Below are positions 1 to 10,310 of a stretch of 64,000 nt of DNA, piece after piece. This DNA comes from Helianthus annuus (Eukaryota > Streptophyta > Magnoliopsida > Asterales > Asteraceae), in contig NC_035434.2 of the NCBI RefSeq assembly GCF_002127325.2, positions 82,152,664 to 82,216,663 of the forward strand, given 5' to 3'. Below the pieces are notes generated by a model. It was not told the DNA's origin and did not search any database. It worked only from the letters and a program-made list of their open reading frames with translations. Within the stretch, counting starts at the first letter, position 1, and each line of letters opens with the position of its first letter. The position numbers and the translations under genes are program-made.

Positions 1-643
1 AAGTCATAAGAAAAACTGAGCCTTGTTACTAAAATAAAAGGTTTAAAATGAAAAAGGGTTTTGGTGGGTAAATGGTGTTTGTTTTGGGTTAAGAAATGAA
101 AAGATTTAGGCTAAAAGGGGTTAACTAGGGGGATTTTGGGTACGTGATAAAAAAATGGTGTAGAAATAAAAAGAGTTAGTCCTAATGCCTCCATCAGTTA
201 CTTACTCGGGTTTAAGTTGGTTAGGACTGGGAATGTATCGTCGTGGCAAGTTCTAGAGTCGTAAGAACCAAGCGGCTATTCACACAAGAAACGAAAAATA
301 AGCATTTAGTTTAAAGATATGTATTTGTATGCTCAATAAAGGCTCAAAACTCACTTTTGTGGGAATGGATTTTTATGTGATCAAGTATATATAATCAAAT
401 TTTAACTAAGCGTGTTATGCCCTTTCATAATTTTTCTTATGTTGGTTCTTTTTATCACGACGCTATCGGTTGTAAATTTGTAAAAATATAACCTTTTTTA
501 GAACTTCAAATTACCAATTTAAACCTAGACAAGTAAAAGAAATTGAAATTGTTTTTGAAAAAAAATTTGGGGTGATTAGCGGTTCCAATAGAGTTTTGTG
601 TAAGGCTTGTATTTAGGACTTGCAAGATTCAAAGTTTTAGCAT

Positions 644-680
644 CCCCCCACACTTAAATTACACATTGTCCTCAATGTGT
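644..680 (-). other. Internal polypurine tract with upstream hairpin (copy 1)
   Basis: Read on the minus strand, a small hairpin with a TTGAGGACAA-type loop is followed by AAGTGTGGGGGG. The same arrangement marks the true 3' polypurine tract of the complete copy at 44878-44918, so this is an internal second version of that signal. It is conserved at 46151-46188 in copy 2. Confidence 0.5.
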
Positions 681-1302
681 CCCGAAAATAAGTTTTTAGG
701 TTGATTGAATGTGTAAAAAGGTGTGAAAAAGCAAAATTTTATGTTACTGGGCGTCTGGACACGGCCCCGTGGTGTCCGGGCATGGCCCAATGTTCAGATC
801 GCCAAAAACAGAAATTGTTAAAAAGAAACAGAACCTGGGCACGGGGGGGCGTGTTCAATGAGCACGCCCCGTGTCCAGTTACCTGAACTAGCATTTTCTA
901 CAGATTGTGCAGCACGGGGCCGTGTTGGGCGGGCACGGCCCGTGCTGAACTTGCTGTAATGAAGAAAATTTTGTCGGATGGCTCTGTTTTTGTGCATGGG
1001 GTGCTGGTTCAAGTTTCCCTTGGTATCCTTCACCATCCCGAGTGTGTTTTATTCATTACAACATCATCCAAACACCAAATTAACTAAAACCATCATTCAT
1101 TAAAACATAGAGAGAATTACATAATAATCCTACAAAATTAAAAACAAAGAAAATAAAAGTTAAAGGTCCTAAACTAGATAGGTCAAGTGATACATAAAAT
1201 TATCCTAAGGATCTCTACTTTTACATTAAGAACCAAAATTCCAGAAATAATTCTCCGGTATCTTTGTAGAACTCCGAGCCGATGGATGCCCCCTAGATGT
1301 TG

Positions 1303-1747
1303 TTAAAGCCATTCTTCTATCTCTCTCGAGTGGAAGAAGGCGGCTTCATTTTCCTCAACATCTTGTGGAGGGGGAGTGGCACCAACCAAAACCCCTTGTA
1401 ATATGTCGCGAGGAGGTCCTGGGTGTATGGCGTACCATTCGGCTGGTATGATGACTTCAGACACCACGTTCCATGCCCTTTGGGTGATGACGGGTACCAA
1501 AGGAGGAGAGACGAGAATGTTCAACCTTTGGTGCAAAAGGTTGACCTCTCGAAGACACCCTTCTAGTCCCACTGTTAAGTGATTGATACGGTCGACCAAT
1601 GCTTCTTCCACCCTCCGTCATTTCGTCAATAGCCTCTCTTAAAGCGTAAACATAGTTTACAAGAGAGTCCTCTACCGTTGATGACCTCCTCCCTTGCCGG
1701 TTGTTCCTTGATTGCGACGAAGATGTTCCGCTAGTTCTGCTCGCCAT
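1303..1747 (-). pseudogene. ORF B of the Athila/Tat-type element, copy 1, frameshifted
   Basis: The protein is of unknown function. The start at 1747 matches the start of the intact copy at 47231. The N-terminal half carries a Ser/Arg-rich stretch and a helical segment containing LREAIDEMT. The frame is lost near 1607 and the rest (LVDRINHLTVGLEG, then NLLHQRLNIL) continues in another frame down to 1303. Both halves align by eye with the intact 147-residue protein of copy 2, so the break is specific to this copy. Heptad-like leucine spacing in the middle suggests a short coiled coil. No enzyme motif is seen. Confidence 0.55.
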
Positions 1748-2381
1748 TATGAGAAAACAGACCAAAAAGAGTTCAAGTTTTATGGAACAGTACCTCGGAC
1801 ACGGCCCCGTGTTCAATGAGCACGGCCCCGTGTTCAGCCGTCTGCAGGTTTTTAGAGCAAGGAATCTTGGAGTTTCAAATTATTTTTTTTTCAATTTATA
1901 AGGTACTTTTAAGCATAAACAATTTATAAACAAAGTTGTATAACTCATTTTAAACAAGATTCCTTGAATAATAACCTTACAAACATTACAATAAAGCTTG
2001 GAATCATGGAGATTTCAAGCTTTAATGGAGGTATTGAGTGAAAATTGAAGAAGAAGGCAATGAAAAAAAGTGGAAAAGACAATATGGTTGTTGAGAACCT
2101 TCTTTAGAATATACCTAGGATGGTATGAGTGAAGATCCCAGCAAATCTTTGTCTTTGGAGTGGTCCAAATGAGCAGGAATCTTGCTGCATTTATAGAAAA
2201 CGACAGCACGCTGCACACGGCCCCGTGTCGGCTGGACACAGCCCCGTGTGCAGACAGAATCCTGACACATTTTGTCCGTATTCTGATAAAAATCAGAAAG
2301 GAATATTTTGGGTGGACACGGGGGCGTGTTGACCTGGACACGCCCCCGTGTCTAGAAGCTGTCTTATGGAGTTTTCCTATT

Positions 2382-3038
2382 TTAAAGGAACTTATCCGTA
2401 TCGGGTGGTTCCTTACTGGATGGAACAACCCCAAAGTGCCTAAGATACCTTAATTGCTCTATATTAAGACGAGAACGCAAAAGTTTGTCGGTGAGGGTGA
2501 TTCCTATGCTAAATGTAGGTGGACAAGTCCAACCCTTTCCCGGGCTCTCGTTAAATAAGGTGTATGCCGAATCGCTCAGGTCTATGTATGCACCGAACGA
2601 AGTCGATGGAGAGTCCTTCACGGCACGATCGGCATAGGGACGACTATCGCCCAAGTCTTCGCTAGAGGTAAAGGTATTATCGGGAACAACGAAGTTGTTT
2701 TTATTCGAATGTGATCCCAACAATTCTTCTTGGGTATCGTTTTGAGATGAATCAATGAAATCCATCTTAAGTTCTTTTAACCAATTAAGAATTAGATCTT
2801 CTAATTGAAATAATTCATCAAGAAGCATTTCTCCTAGAAGGTCCGGTTGAGAGCATTCGAGCGAGAGATAGGGATTATTTTTACTTTCGCCCCTCTTAAG
2901 GCTACAGGAAAACAATGGGTCTATATAATGGGGCTTATAATTTAGAAAGTAACATTCTAATTCTTTATGAGAGCCACCACATATTTGACACCACGTACCG
3001 TAAGAGTACCGAAAGTAAAAAATATCAGTATCACTCAT
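2382..3038 (-). CDS. ORF A of the Athila/Tat-type element, copy 1 (gag-like zinc-knuckle protein)
   Basis: About 218 residues. I start it at the Met shared with copy 2 (MSDTDIFYF...). Near the N-terminus is CQICGGSHKELEC, a CX2CX3HX4C zinc-knuckle-like motif resembling those of gag proteins, so a nucleocapsid-like role is plausible but not shown. An acidic Leu-rich segment follows (around EMLLDELFQLEDLI), then a conserved Ser/Asp-rich block and a C-terminal block with LRYLRHFGVVPSS. Copy 2 is longer at its C-terminus by about 60 residues because its stop lies further on. Retention of an open frame in both copies argues that this protein mattered to the family. Confidence 0.55.
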   Translation of the reverse strand: MSDTDIFYFRYSYGTWCQICGGSHKELECYFLNYKPHYIDPLFSCSLKRGESKNNPYLSLECSQPDLLGEMLLDELFQLEDLILNWLKELKMDFIDSSQNDTQEELLGSHSNKNNFVVPDNTFTSSEDLGDSRPYADRAVKDSPSTSFGAYIDLSDSAYTLFNESPGKGWTCPPTFSIGITLTDKLLRSRLNIEQLRYLRHFGVVPSSKEPPDTDKFL

Positions 3039-3316
3039 GTTTTTGTCAGAAATTACCAACCGTCGGGATCTTACGGTTCTGTTTTCAGTAACTGAAACTT
3101 GGGCACGGGATGTGTTGAGTGGGCACGGCCCCGTGTTCAGCTTACTGTCTGACTTAAAACAGGATTGCCAGTTCCAAAGATTGGGCACGGGGCGTGTTCA
3201 GCGGGCACGGCCCGTGCTGAGTTCTGCAGAAGCTGAAAAATTAAGAAAATCCTAAAAAAACAGAAAAATAAAAAACGATTAGGTCGTTGATTCCTAACTT
3301 TCTAAAAATCCTTGTG

Positions 3317-3334
3317 TCCCCGGCAACGGTGCCA
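3317..3334 (-). other. Primer binding site, tRNA-Asp type (copy 1)
   Basis: The plus strand reads TCCCCGGCAACGGTGCCA, the 3' end of plant tRNA-Asp with one change (C to T at the fourth base from the CGCCA side compared with copy 2). It lies 6 bases from the LTR edge, as expected for a minus-strand element. Confidence 0.8.
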
Positions 3335-3340
3335 AAAACT

Positions 3341-4375
3341 TGATGTGCGTGTAGTATAATAGATTTTTAATGTATATTTTAAGCCCTTTTACACTTTTTA
3401 GCAAAGTTTTAAATTTATAAAACACGATATTTACTAACACTAAACACACCTATGGGCAAGTGCACCCATCGTGGACGTAGTATAGTGTTGGTAAGATACC
3501 GAGGTCGTCCAAGGACACAAGAGCTTTTAGTACCGGTTTATCCTCAACGTCTAATCAAATCAAAAGTTAGAAAAAGGTTTTTAAACTAGAAAAATAAAAC
3601 TAACTAAAATGCTGAAAAATAAAATAAAAGTAAAAACAGATAGACAAGATAAATCACTTGGATCCGACTCGTGTGTAGTGTAACCTTTGATTATTTCCGC
3701 ACTTTTGCACTTTTTAAGAGATTATCTTAGTTATTGTAGTAGGCCCCTCTTTTGAAGGTGACGTTACCCTCAACCCAGTAGTTTGAGTCAACAAGGATAC
3801 AATCCTAAAGGGTCGGATTATTGAAAGATAATTAATTAAGTTATTAATGCATAATGTGGTAGGCCCCTCTTTTGAAGGTGACGTTACCCTCGGCTAAGTA
3901 GTATGAGTCAGTAGGGATACAATCCTAAGTAGCCGGGTTAAAGTTTTAATAGTAGCTTAATTTTGAGGGGATCAAAGAGTTTGGACCCCCGCCATCCAAT
4001 ACCGGTGGGAATTGAAGGAGGTCCTACTAAATTTGACCCAGGTCCTTTGCAGGATCTATACACTGAACAATGGCAAGACTCTTACCAAACCGTTCCCTTA
4101 ACCCCCTACCAGGTAGCCAACATATCTCCATATAGACCGTGGAGATATGAATGGTGAAAATCTTTTATTTTATATAGACAGTAAAATAATGCCAAGACAC
4201 CACGGACAAACGATAAGGAAGAATCACCTTCAACATAAGAAACTAGTTATTAAAGTCATTAATACATAACCAAATAAAAAGTGCGAAAAGATTAAAAATA
4301 AAAAGTATTACACTAAACACTTGTCTTCACCAAGTGATATAAGAGACTTAAGCAAACATGGCCTTTGATTGTCAA
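3341..4375 (-). repeat. Truncated 5' LTR of Athila/Tat-type element, copy 1
   Basis: It begins TGATGTG like the 1700-bp LTRs at 43178 and 48815, and follows them until gattgtcaa near 4375. It contains the same two half-repeats with 'gtaggcccctcttttgaaggtgacg'-type text. The remaining ~650 bp, with the GC-rich motifs, is missing. Confidence 0.8.
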
Positions 4376-5614
4376 TGCCCTCTTCCTGTCTGAAACCTTG
4401 AACCACTAGCCTTGATTTATTCTTGATAACAACGCCCCTTTCATCAGTTTTATTTTTGAAGACCCACTTTGTGCCAATAGGACTTACACCCTCTGGCAGT
4501 GGCACAAGCTCCCATACTTGTTGTCTTCTGAACTGTTGGAGCTCCTCTTGCATGGCCTCTACCTAGTTGTTGTCTTTTAGTGCCTCTTGGTACTTGACTG
4601 GCTGATGGAGAGATAGAAAACCAGCAAAAAGACAGATGTTTTGGGATTGACTTCTTGTGAGCACCCCTTCACTGATGTTGCCAATGATTTGATCTGGTGT
4701 ATGAGACTTCAAGAAGATAAGATCTCCATTATATGGAACAATGGTGAGGGCTGCAGATGTGAATCATCTGAGCTAACCATTACTGGTGACTTTGATGATC
4801 CAGCAGTGGCTTCAAATGGAGGTGGAGGAATAGGTGGAATTGGTGTGAAAACATGCTGACTTTTATCCACTGTTGAAGGACTATCAACAGTGTTTGATGA
4901 TATGGAAGCAGGGGTTAATGGGCTACTTTGGTCAACAACTGTTGAGGTAGAAGTGGTTGAGCTTTGGCAGCTGTTTTGAACCTCTGCTGCTCTCCCATTT
5001 GATGCAGACTTTTGTTGTGGAATGATGACTTCATATCCATAGTCTGATGTTGAACTTTGTGATGGACATGCACTGTTAGTCATGACAACAGTATTTTCAA
5101 AGGTAAATTTAGCAATTCTGCAGGATTTGCAGGGATTTTCATTGAAGAAAGTTCATTGAACTTCACATTCAAAGTCTCTTCCATTGTTTTGGTCCTTGTG
5201 TTAAACACTTTGTAGGCCTTAGCAGTGGTTGAGTATCCCAAATGATATCCACTATCTACTTTGGCTGCCAATTTTGAAATTGAGTCTTTTAAATTAAAAA
5301 TAAAGCATGGGCAGCCAGATACTTTAAAGTATGAGATCAGTGGTTTGATTTTATACAGCAGTTCATAGGCAGTCTTTTGATGCCTGGAGTTGATTAAAAC
5401 TCTGTTCTGGACATATCAAGCGGTGTTTACTGCTTCTGCCCAGAAAGTTAATGGCAAACCTGAATCTACAACCATGGTTCTGGCAGCCTCTATCAATGTC
5501 CTATTCTTTCTTTCAACAACCCCATTTTGCTCTGGTGTCCTTGGAATGTTGTATTGCCTTACAATTCCTTTTGACACACAAAACTCATCCAACTCCCTAT
5601 TTCTGAACTCTGTG
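4376..5614 (-). pseudogene. Copia B pol: integrase C-part, linker and start of reverse transcriptase
   Basis: Read leftwards from 5614: the integrase catalytic end (PEQNGVVERKNRTLIEAART with the third acidic residue, E), then the FWAEAVNTA block, the capsid-like 'GYSTTAKAYKVFN' block, a Ser/Thr-rich linker (about 4709-5083), and the start of the reverse transcriptase (WELVPLPEG, TKWVFKNKTDERG, RLVVQGFRQEEGID). It stops there, at the junction with the gypsy LTR; the catalytic YVDD part and RNase H are gone. There are frame changes near 5415, 5270 and 4700. The upstream half of the same polyprotein lies at 36356-40200, separated by Copia A. Confidence 0.85.
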
Positions 5615-6060
5615 TGTTGGTGCACGAATGTCTAAAGCCTGCGTCTTAGTCTTAGTTGATCGTGTATAGGGTCTAGGAATGTTAATTATGTAAAGTATAG
5701 GGGGTTGATATGTAATTTGTGATTTGTAATGTCCTGATTTCGCCCCAAATGACATGTTGTCATTTGGAGCGAAATCACATCATGTTGATTTCGCCTGAAA
5801 TGACTCCGTGTCATTTGGAGCGAAATCCCACCCCTATATATAGTCTAAGTGTTTTCTCATTATGCACGTGCATGTTTACTGTGTAGCCGAACTGCTGCTC
5901 GACTTTTTCGTGAAATATTAATGAGAAAACCAGTTTAAAGTGATTTGTTTCTGCTTCTACTCAATTTCTACTTTGATTCATACTGTTTGTGTATTTCTGC
6001 TGCATAAACAGTAGTATCTAGCTCTGATTGACTCACTCGACTGTCAATAACGGTCCTACA
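5615..6060 (+). repeat. Copia A 5' LTR
   Basis: 446 bp, TG...CA. It contains two inverted blocks built on GATTTCGCCCC/GAGCGAAATC, a TATA box (5835-5843) and a downstream CCGAACTGCTGCTCGA block. The mirror copy is the 3' LTR at 35910-36355. Confidence 0.92.
5835..5843 (+). promoter_or_regulatory. TATA box of Copia A LTR
   Basis: TATATATAG lies 8 bases after CATTTGGAGCGAAATC. The same spacing recurs in the 3' LTR (36130-36138) and in the internal module before ORF3 (31185-31191). Confidence 0.65.
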
Positions 6061-6062
6061 AT

Positions 6063-6075
6063 TGGTATCAGAGCC
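6063..6075 (+). other. Copia A primer binding site (tRNA-Met)
   Basis: TGGTATCAGAGCC lies two bases after the 5' LTR, matching the usual plant initiator tRNA-Met primer site. Confidence 0.85.
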
Positions 6076-6728
6076 AGTTATGAGCTAGTATACCAGAATC
6101 AAAGCGTTTTTATTGCACAATTTGAGTTTCTGAACCTTCTAACGGACAAAATGGACTGAAATTTGGTCACATAGTGTAAAACTGTCTATTAATAAACCCT
6201 TGAGAGTATCAGACCAAAATACAGATTAAAACTGATCAAAAATGGCTCGTAACCTAATTTCGCTCGAAAGTGTGCTTGAGTGATTTCGCTTGTAATTTCA
6301 AGTGAAATCAAGTTTTGTTACATAAAGATCTTAATTTCGCTCCAAACCGTAGAAGCGAAATCAGTGATTTCACTCTTATAGTCTGATTTCGCTCGAAGTA
6401 TATCATTGATTTCGCTCTTAAAGTGATTCCGCTAGGAATTACTTTGTGATATCACTCGAAAGGTTTCAAGTGTTGATTTCGCTCAAGAAAATACCTTGAT
6501 TTCGCTCCAAAGGGTCATTATCTGATTTCGCTCTACAGAACAAAGTTTGATTTCACTCCAAACCAAGCTTATAGTCTGATTTCGCCTGAAAAGTCATTTT
6601 TTGTGTAAAAACATAGTTTGAGCGTTTAGTCTGTTTCGTTCGTGATAGCGTGTTGGAAACTCAGTTTGTGTTGAAAGTTTTTCAATAAAAAGTAATCTGT
6701 TTGTCAAAAAGCTAAACATTTTTGGATT
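6076..6728 (+). repeat. Copia A leader with GAGCGAAATC / GATTTCGCTC array
   Basis: This untranslated leader before gag has about a dozen copies of GATTTCGCTC-type decamers, some inverted and some with one change (for example near 6258, 6340, 6390, 6476, 6522, 6578). It contains no gene. The same decamer occurs in the LTRs and in front of ORF3. Confidence 0.7.
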
Positions 6729-7488
6729 TTGTCACTTAAAATGGAACATCAAGATTTTTACAACTTGTTTGCTGGAAGCGACATGACGGCTACGCAAAGT
6801 CCGGCGAGTATAGTTCAGAATGTTAACATGGAGAATGAGCTAGGGACTATGCAAAAGCCACCGAAGCTTATGAGTTTGGACGAATATGCTGGATGGTCAG
6901 GTCGTTTCAAAAACTGGGTCCAAGCCAACCACTTCGAATGTTGGATGAAAATAGAGAAGAAGTACGTACCACCGGTTGACGGTTTGGGCTTGGAAAAGGG
7001 CATCGGGAGTTTAACGGAAACTAAACAGATTGAGTTCAAGACTGAGAAGAAGATGGTCAGCATTCTACAACAGGCCATCAAAGAAGATATTCTTGTTTTA
7101 CTGCAACATGATGACAACTCTCAGTCGATGTGGCAAGCTTTAAAGCTGAAGTTTCAAGGCAGTGTATCGATGATTAAAAGCAAGAAAGCTTTAATCAAGA
7201 AGCATTTGACATTTTTACTGGGATTAAAGGTGAAACAACAAAGCAGCTAATTGAACGATACTGTCATCTTGTGGTAGAAATGAAACGGTTGGAGATCACC
7301 AAGACGAATGAAGAATGGATTGATAAGCTGTGTGATGCACTACCGTATGATGAATGGGGCACTTACTTAATGATGCTGAAGAATAATTCTGATTTTGTGA
7401 ATCTCAACCTCAGTTCATTTATCGAGAAGATAGAAGCCCATGAGCTGTAATTGCTGAAAATCAAGAAGATGAACTCAGCGAGTGTGCA
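6729..7488 (+). pseudogene. Copia A gag, 5' part (interrupted)
   Basis: This is the capsid-like N-terminal half of a copia gag (UBN2-type). Motifs typical of the family are visible: KPPKLMSLDEY, then W-F-NWVQANHFECW, and LLQHDDNSQSMWQAL. The start at 6729 is the first Met after the leader; MEHQDFYNLF at 6741 is an alternative. The frame shifts near 7205, after which GETTKQLIERY, EMKRLEI and DEWGTYLMMLKNNSDF follow in another frame. There is a TAA where Gln is expected near 7450. At 7488 the reading is cut by the gypsy array and resumes in the same frame at 23225 if one copy of GTGCA is removed. Confidence 0.85.
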
Positions 7489-9544
7489 TGTAACACCCCA
7501 AAAACATAAACCCGTATATTATAAAGTTCAAAGAATAGATAAACAAGAGTTTACCAACTAGGAATTTAACCTAGTTAAATTCCAAGTCTTGAATTAATGC
7601 ATGTTATGGTTAAAATAATTAAAACTAAAGAAAAATCATAGTTAAAGGGACTAAACTTGTCAAAACTCAAAGTTATGTTACTAATAGTAACAAAATTAAA
7701 CCAAACCTCCCAAATTGGGAGTCTGGTCGATCAAGAAACAAGCAGGGGGCGACATCCCCATATCCAAACCCTAACTCAAGCAAAATCTCTTCAATTGAAG
7801 CCCTAAATCAGTTCCAAATCGAGCTCTAATCACATATTAGTAAACACCTCGTTGTGAGGATCAAAAGGTATGTGAAATTCAATGATTTTGTTACATCACA
7901 AATTCTAGGTTAATTGTGAAACATGAGAAATTTAGTTTGATTGTTGATGCATGGCTGAAATTAGAAGGAGTATGAGGGTTAGGATCAAACCCTAGATGAT
8001 TTCTTGACATAACCTTGCATGATAATTTTAGGGTTACATAATCACCATTGTAACCCTAAAATTATAATGCTGAAATGCTGAAATTTTAGGTGATTAAGAG
8101 AACTTTAAGAAGCTTGTTTAATGCTGAAATTATAACTCTTGTTATGCATAATCTGAAAATTTGGAAATTTATTCTGAAAAGGTGATGTCAAGATGCATGC
8201 AAAAATTACTATTATAGTGAAATTAGATGTTGAATCGCAAGTCACGAACTTGTTTTTGAATGTAGAAAAATCTGACCCACTAGGTGTTTGTTAAAATGCC
8301 TAAGTGAGGATTAAATGTGAAATTTTGATAAAAACGCAGATTTGATAATGGTCCATAATTGATGTGAAAAATGGTCATGAAAATGATTCTAAACATGTAA
8401 AAAAACTGGATTTTCTAGGCAAGGAGTCCGGTTCCTCTAGCGGGCAAGCCGGAGGGGATTCACGAGGGAAAGGCGCGCTTTAAAGGTATGAAATTTATCG
8501 TTTCATTACATTATACATATCGTAGCTTTATGAGTTGGTTAAAGAGGAATGAAAGCATGATGACCGAGAATTTCCATTATGTCATGAATTTGGCTATTGC
8601 CCTAAACAAGTTATAAACATGAAGTCGAGCGTCCGTAAGGTGCTTATACTCCGCACCCAAACGGGTCAAACAAGTTTTGGTAATAAACACGAAGCATGAC
8701 TTTATTATATTGTGCGAATAATACATGAGGTGTAGGCCGTGTAACGAACACCATAGACAAACTTATAAGCCTTGTTCTTTTTATAGATGCTAAGTTTTGG
8801 TTTTGATGCATGATCATAGTACGAAAGATCAACTAGAAGTCTTGCAATTAGCGTGAATGTTAATTTCCGTAACATGCCCGATTAAGTTATAGTTGAGTAA
8901 TGTGATAACCGATATACAAATACGAAGAACTAGCCCAGCCGTTCAACGATTCATACGAAAGTATGCTGTTTCGACTCATAATGAACCAGCAAAAACTGCA
9001 TTTTTAAACAAGGGAGAAATGTGCAGAGTCTACCGTAAATTACGGTAGTACCGTAATTTACGGTGACCTGCAATTCTTTTACGGTGGATACCTACTGAGT
9101 TACGGTAGGTCCCAAAAGTCCAGAAGTCACCGTAATTTACGGTGACACCGTAAATTACGGTGGAACCCTGTTTGATATAAATTGTTTTGATCATTTTCTC
9201 GAATCAGTGTTCGGACCTGGTTCGAAAACGTAATTTCCAAGAGTGATAGTACTAATGCTTGTTTAAAATGTTAGTTCTCAGGTACCCAAGTAAAGGATGA
9301 AGATCAAGCAAGCGAGTCGAACCGAACACACACATTTTTAGAACGCTTCCGCATCCAAACTTTTGTGTTAAAAACTATGTAAATTAATGGTAGTTACCGT
9401 CTTGAATATGGTTTGTAACAACAATACACGTATGTTGTGTTAGTTTTGGGTTTTAAAGATGAAAGTTTTTGTTAAGTCGTCATTTTGGCACTAAATGCAT
9501 GGTTTTTAGGTTGTTAAATCTGGTAACATAAATTGGGTCTTACA
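7489..9544 (+). repeat. Gypsy array LTR 1 (5' LTR)
   Basis: 2056 bp, starting TGTAACACCCC and ending GGGTCTTACA. One private base seen by eye: CGAAAACG near 9222, where LTR 2 and LTR 3 have CGAATACG. It contains the palindrome cluster at 9031-9163. Confidence 0.93.
9031..9163 (+). repeat. Palindrome cluster in gypsy LTR 1
   Basis: Four near-perfect palindromes of the form ACCGTAAATTACGGT or ACCGTAATTTACGGT lie in two adjacent pairs, with TTACGGTGG and TTACGGTAGG half-sites between. The cluster is conserved at 15887-16019 (LTR 2) and 22706-22838 (LTR 3). Its role is unknown; it could be a protein-binding array or a structured RNA. Confidence 0.75.
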
Positions 9545-9546
9545 AG

Positions 9547-9560
9547 TTGGTAATCAGAGC
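9547..9560 (+). other. Gypsy array primer binding site 1
   Basis: TTGGTAATCAGAGC, three bases inside LTR 1: a tRNA-Met-type site with one extra A compared with TGGTATCAGAGC. Copy 2 is identical, at 16403-16416. Confidence 0.7.
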
Positions 9561-9674
9561 TTGAGGTTGCCAATAAGTGTTCGGTTCAAGCTTGATCAAC
9601 ATCCGGTAAGAGTAATTGTTTAAATAAAATTCAAGGAGTATAGAAATAATTCACGAACAAATATGCATGGAAAA

Positions 9675-9788
9675 GAGTGTGTAAACACACTCAAACACAA
9701 GAAAAGCATGAAACAAGAATAATAGAATCAAGAGTGTGTAAGCACACTCAAACACAAGAAAGGCATGAAACAAGAATGATTGAGTCAA
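9675..9788 (+). repeat. Tandem 57-bp repeat in gypsy leader, copy 1
   Basis: Two units (9675-9731 and 9732-9788) each begin GAGTGTGTAA/G followed by CACACTCAAACACAAG. They lie between the primer site and gag. The short open frame across them is a by-product. The repeat is identical in copy 2 at 16531-16644. Confidence 0.75.
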
Positions 9789-9875
9789 GTTACGAACTTG
9801 ACCAAATCAAAACAAGTAAAACATGTATTACAAATGAAATGTTTAACAATGCATGTAAACATTTCAGTATCAAAG

Positions 9876-10265
9876 ATGGCAAGTGGAGGTGATGGTGATG
9901 CGGTGCCAAGAGTCACCGAACAAATGAGAATAGTGATTGCCGAAGAGGTTGGAAAGGCGATCGAAAACAGTTTGTCGAACTTCAATGATAAAATCCAAAA
10001 TACGGTTTTATCAGTGGTAGAAGAGAGAATCAAGAAGCTAGAAGATAATTCAAATCTAGCAAAGGAAAAATCTGGGGAACGAAAACCTTGTTCATACAAG
10101 GAATTCATAGCTTGTAAACCGCCTATATATAATGGGGAAGTTGATCCAATCGTGTGTCAGCGATGGATAGGCGATATCGAGGGAGTGTTCGAGAGAACAC
10201 ATTGTGATGAGAATGACTACGTAGCTTATGGTACGGGTCAGTTAAGAGGTCAAGCGAAGGATTAG
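9876..10265 (+). pseudogene. Gypsy copy 1 gag N-terminal part, ended by TAG
   Basis: I start at ATG 9876 (MASGGDGDAVPR); an upstream in-frame extension lacks an ATG start. A helical segment (EEVGKAIENSLSNF) leads into the retrotransposon gag region (SYKEFIACKPPIYNGEVDP, then RWIGDIEGVFERTHC). At 10263-10265 a TAG falls where related gag proteins have Trp; the frame then continues unchanged into the long pol frame. The stop therefore looks like a TGG-to-TAG change. The same stop is present in copy 2 at 17119-17121, so it predates or accompanied the duplication. Confidence 0.85.
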
Positions 10266-10310
10266 TGGGATAATAAAAAGAAGGAGATTGGAAACGAAGC
10301 GGCCAAGGCC

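Larger units (their letters stand above)
1..4375 (-). mobile_element. Athila/Tat-type non-autonomous LTR element, copy 1 (truncated)
   Basis: This minus-strand element is collinear with the complete copy at 43178-50514: its internal region (1-3340) matches about 45480-48814 and its 5' LTR (3341-4375) matches the first ~1.05 kb of that family's LTR. The primer site sits directly inside the LTR. The downstream half, including the 3' LTR, lies before position 1. The LTR is cut at 4375, where sequence switches to the reverse transcriptase of a copia element. No protease, reverse transcriptase or integrase is visible, so mobility would need enzymes from elsewhere. The lineage call rests on the tRNA-Asp primer site and the polypurine pattern, which are typical of Athila/Tat elements. 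Confidence 0.8.

Noticed and set aside
9677..9892. 71-codon frame with a duplicated peptide ahead of gypsy gag
   Set aside because: It is produced by the 57-bp tandem repeat in the leader and overlaps gag in another frame.
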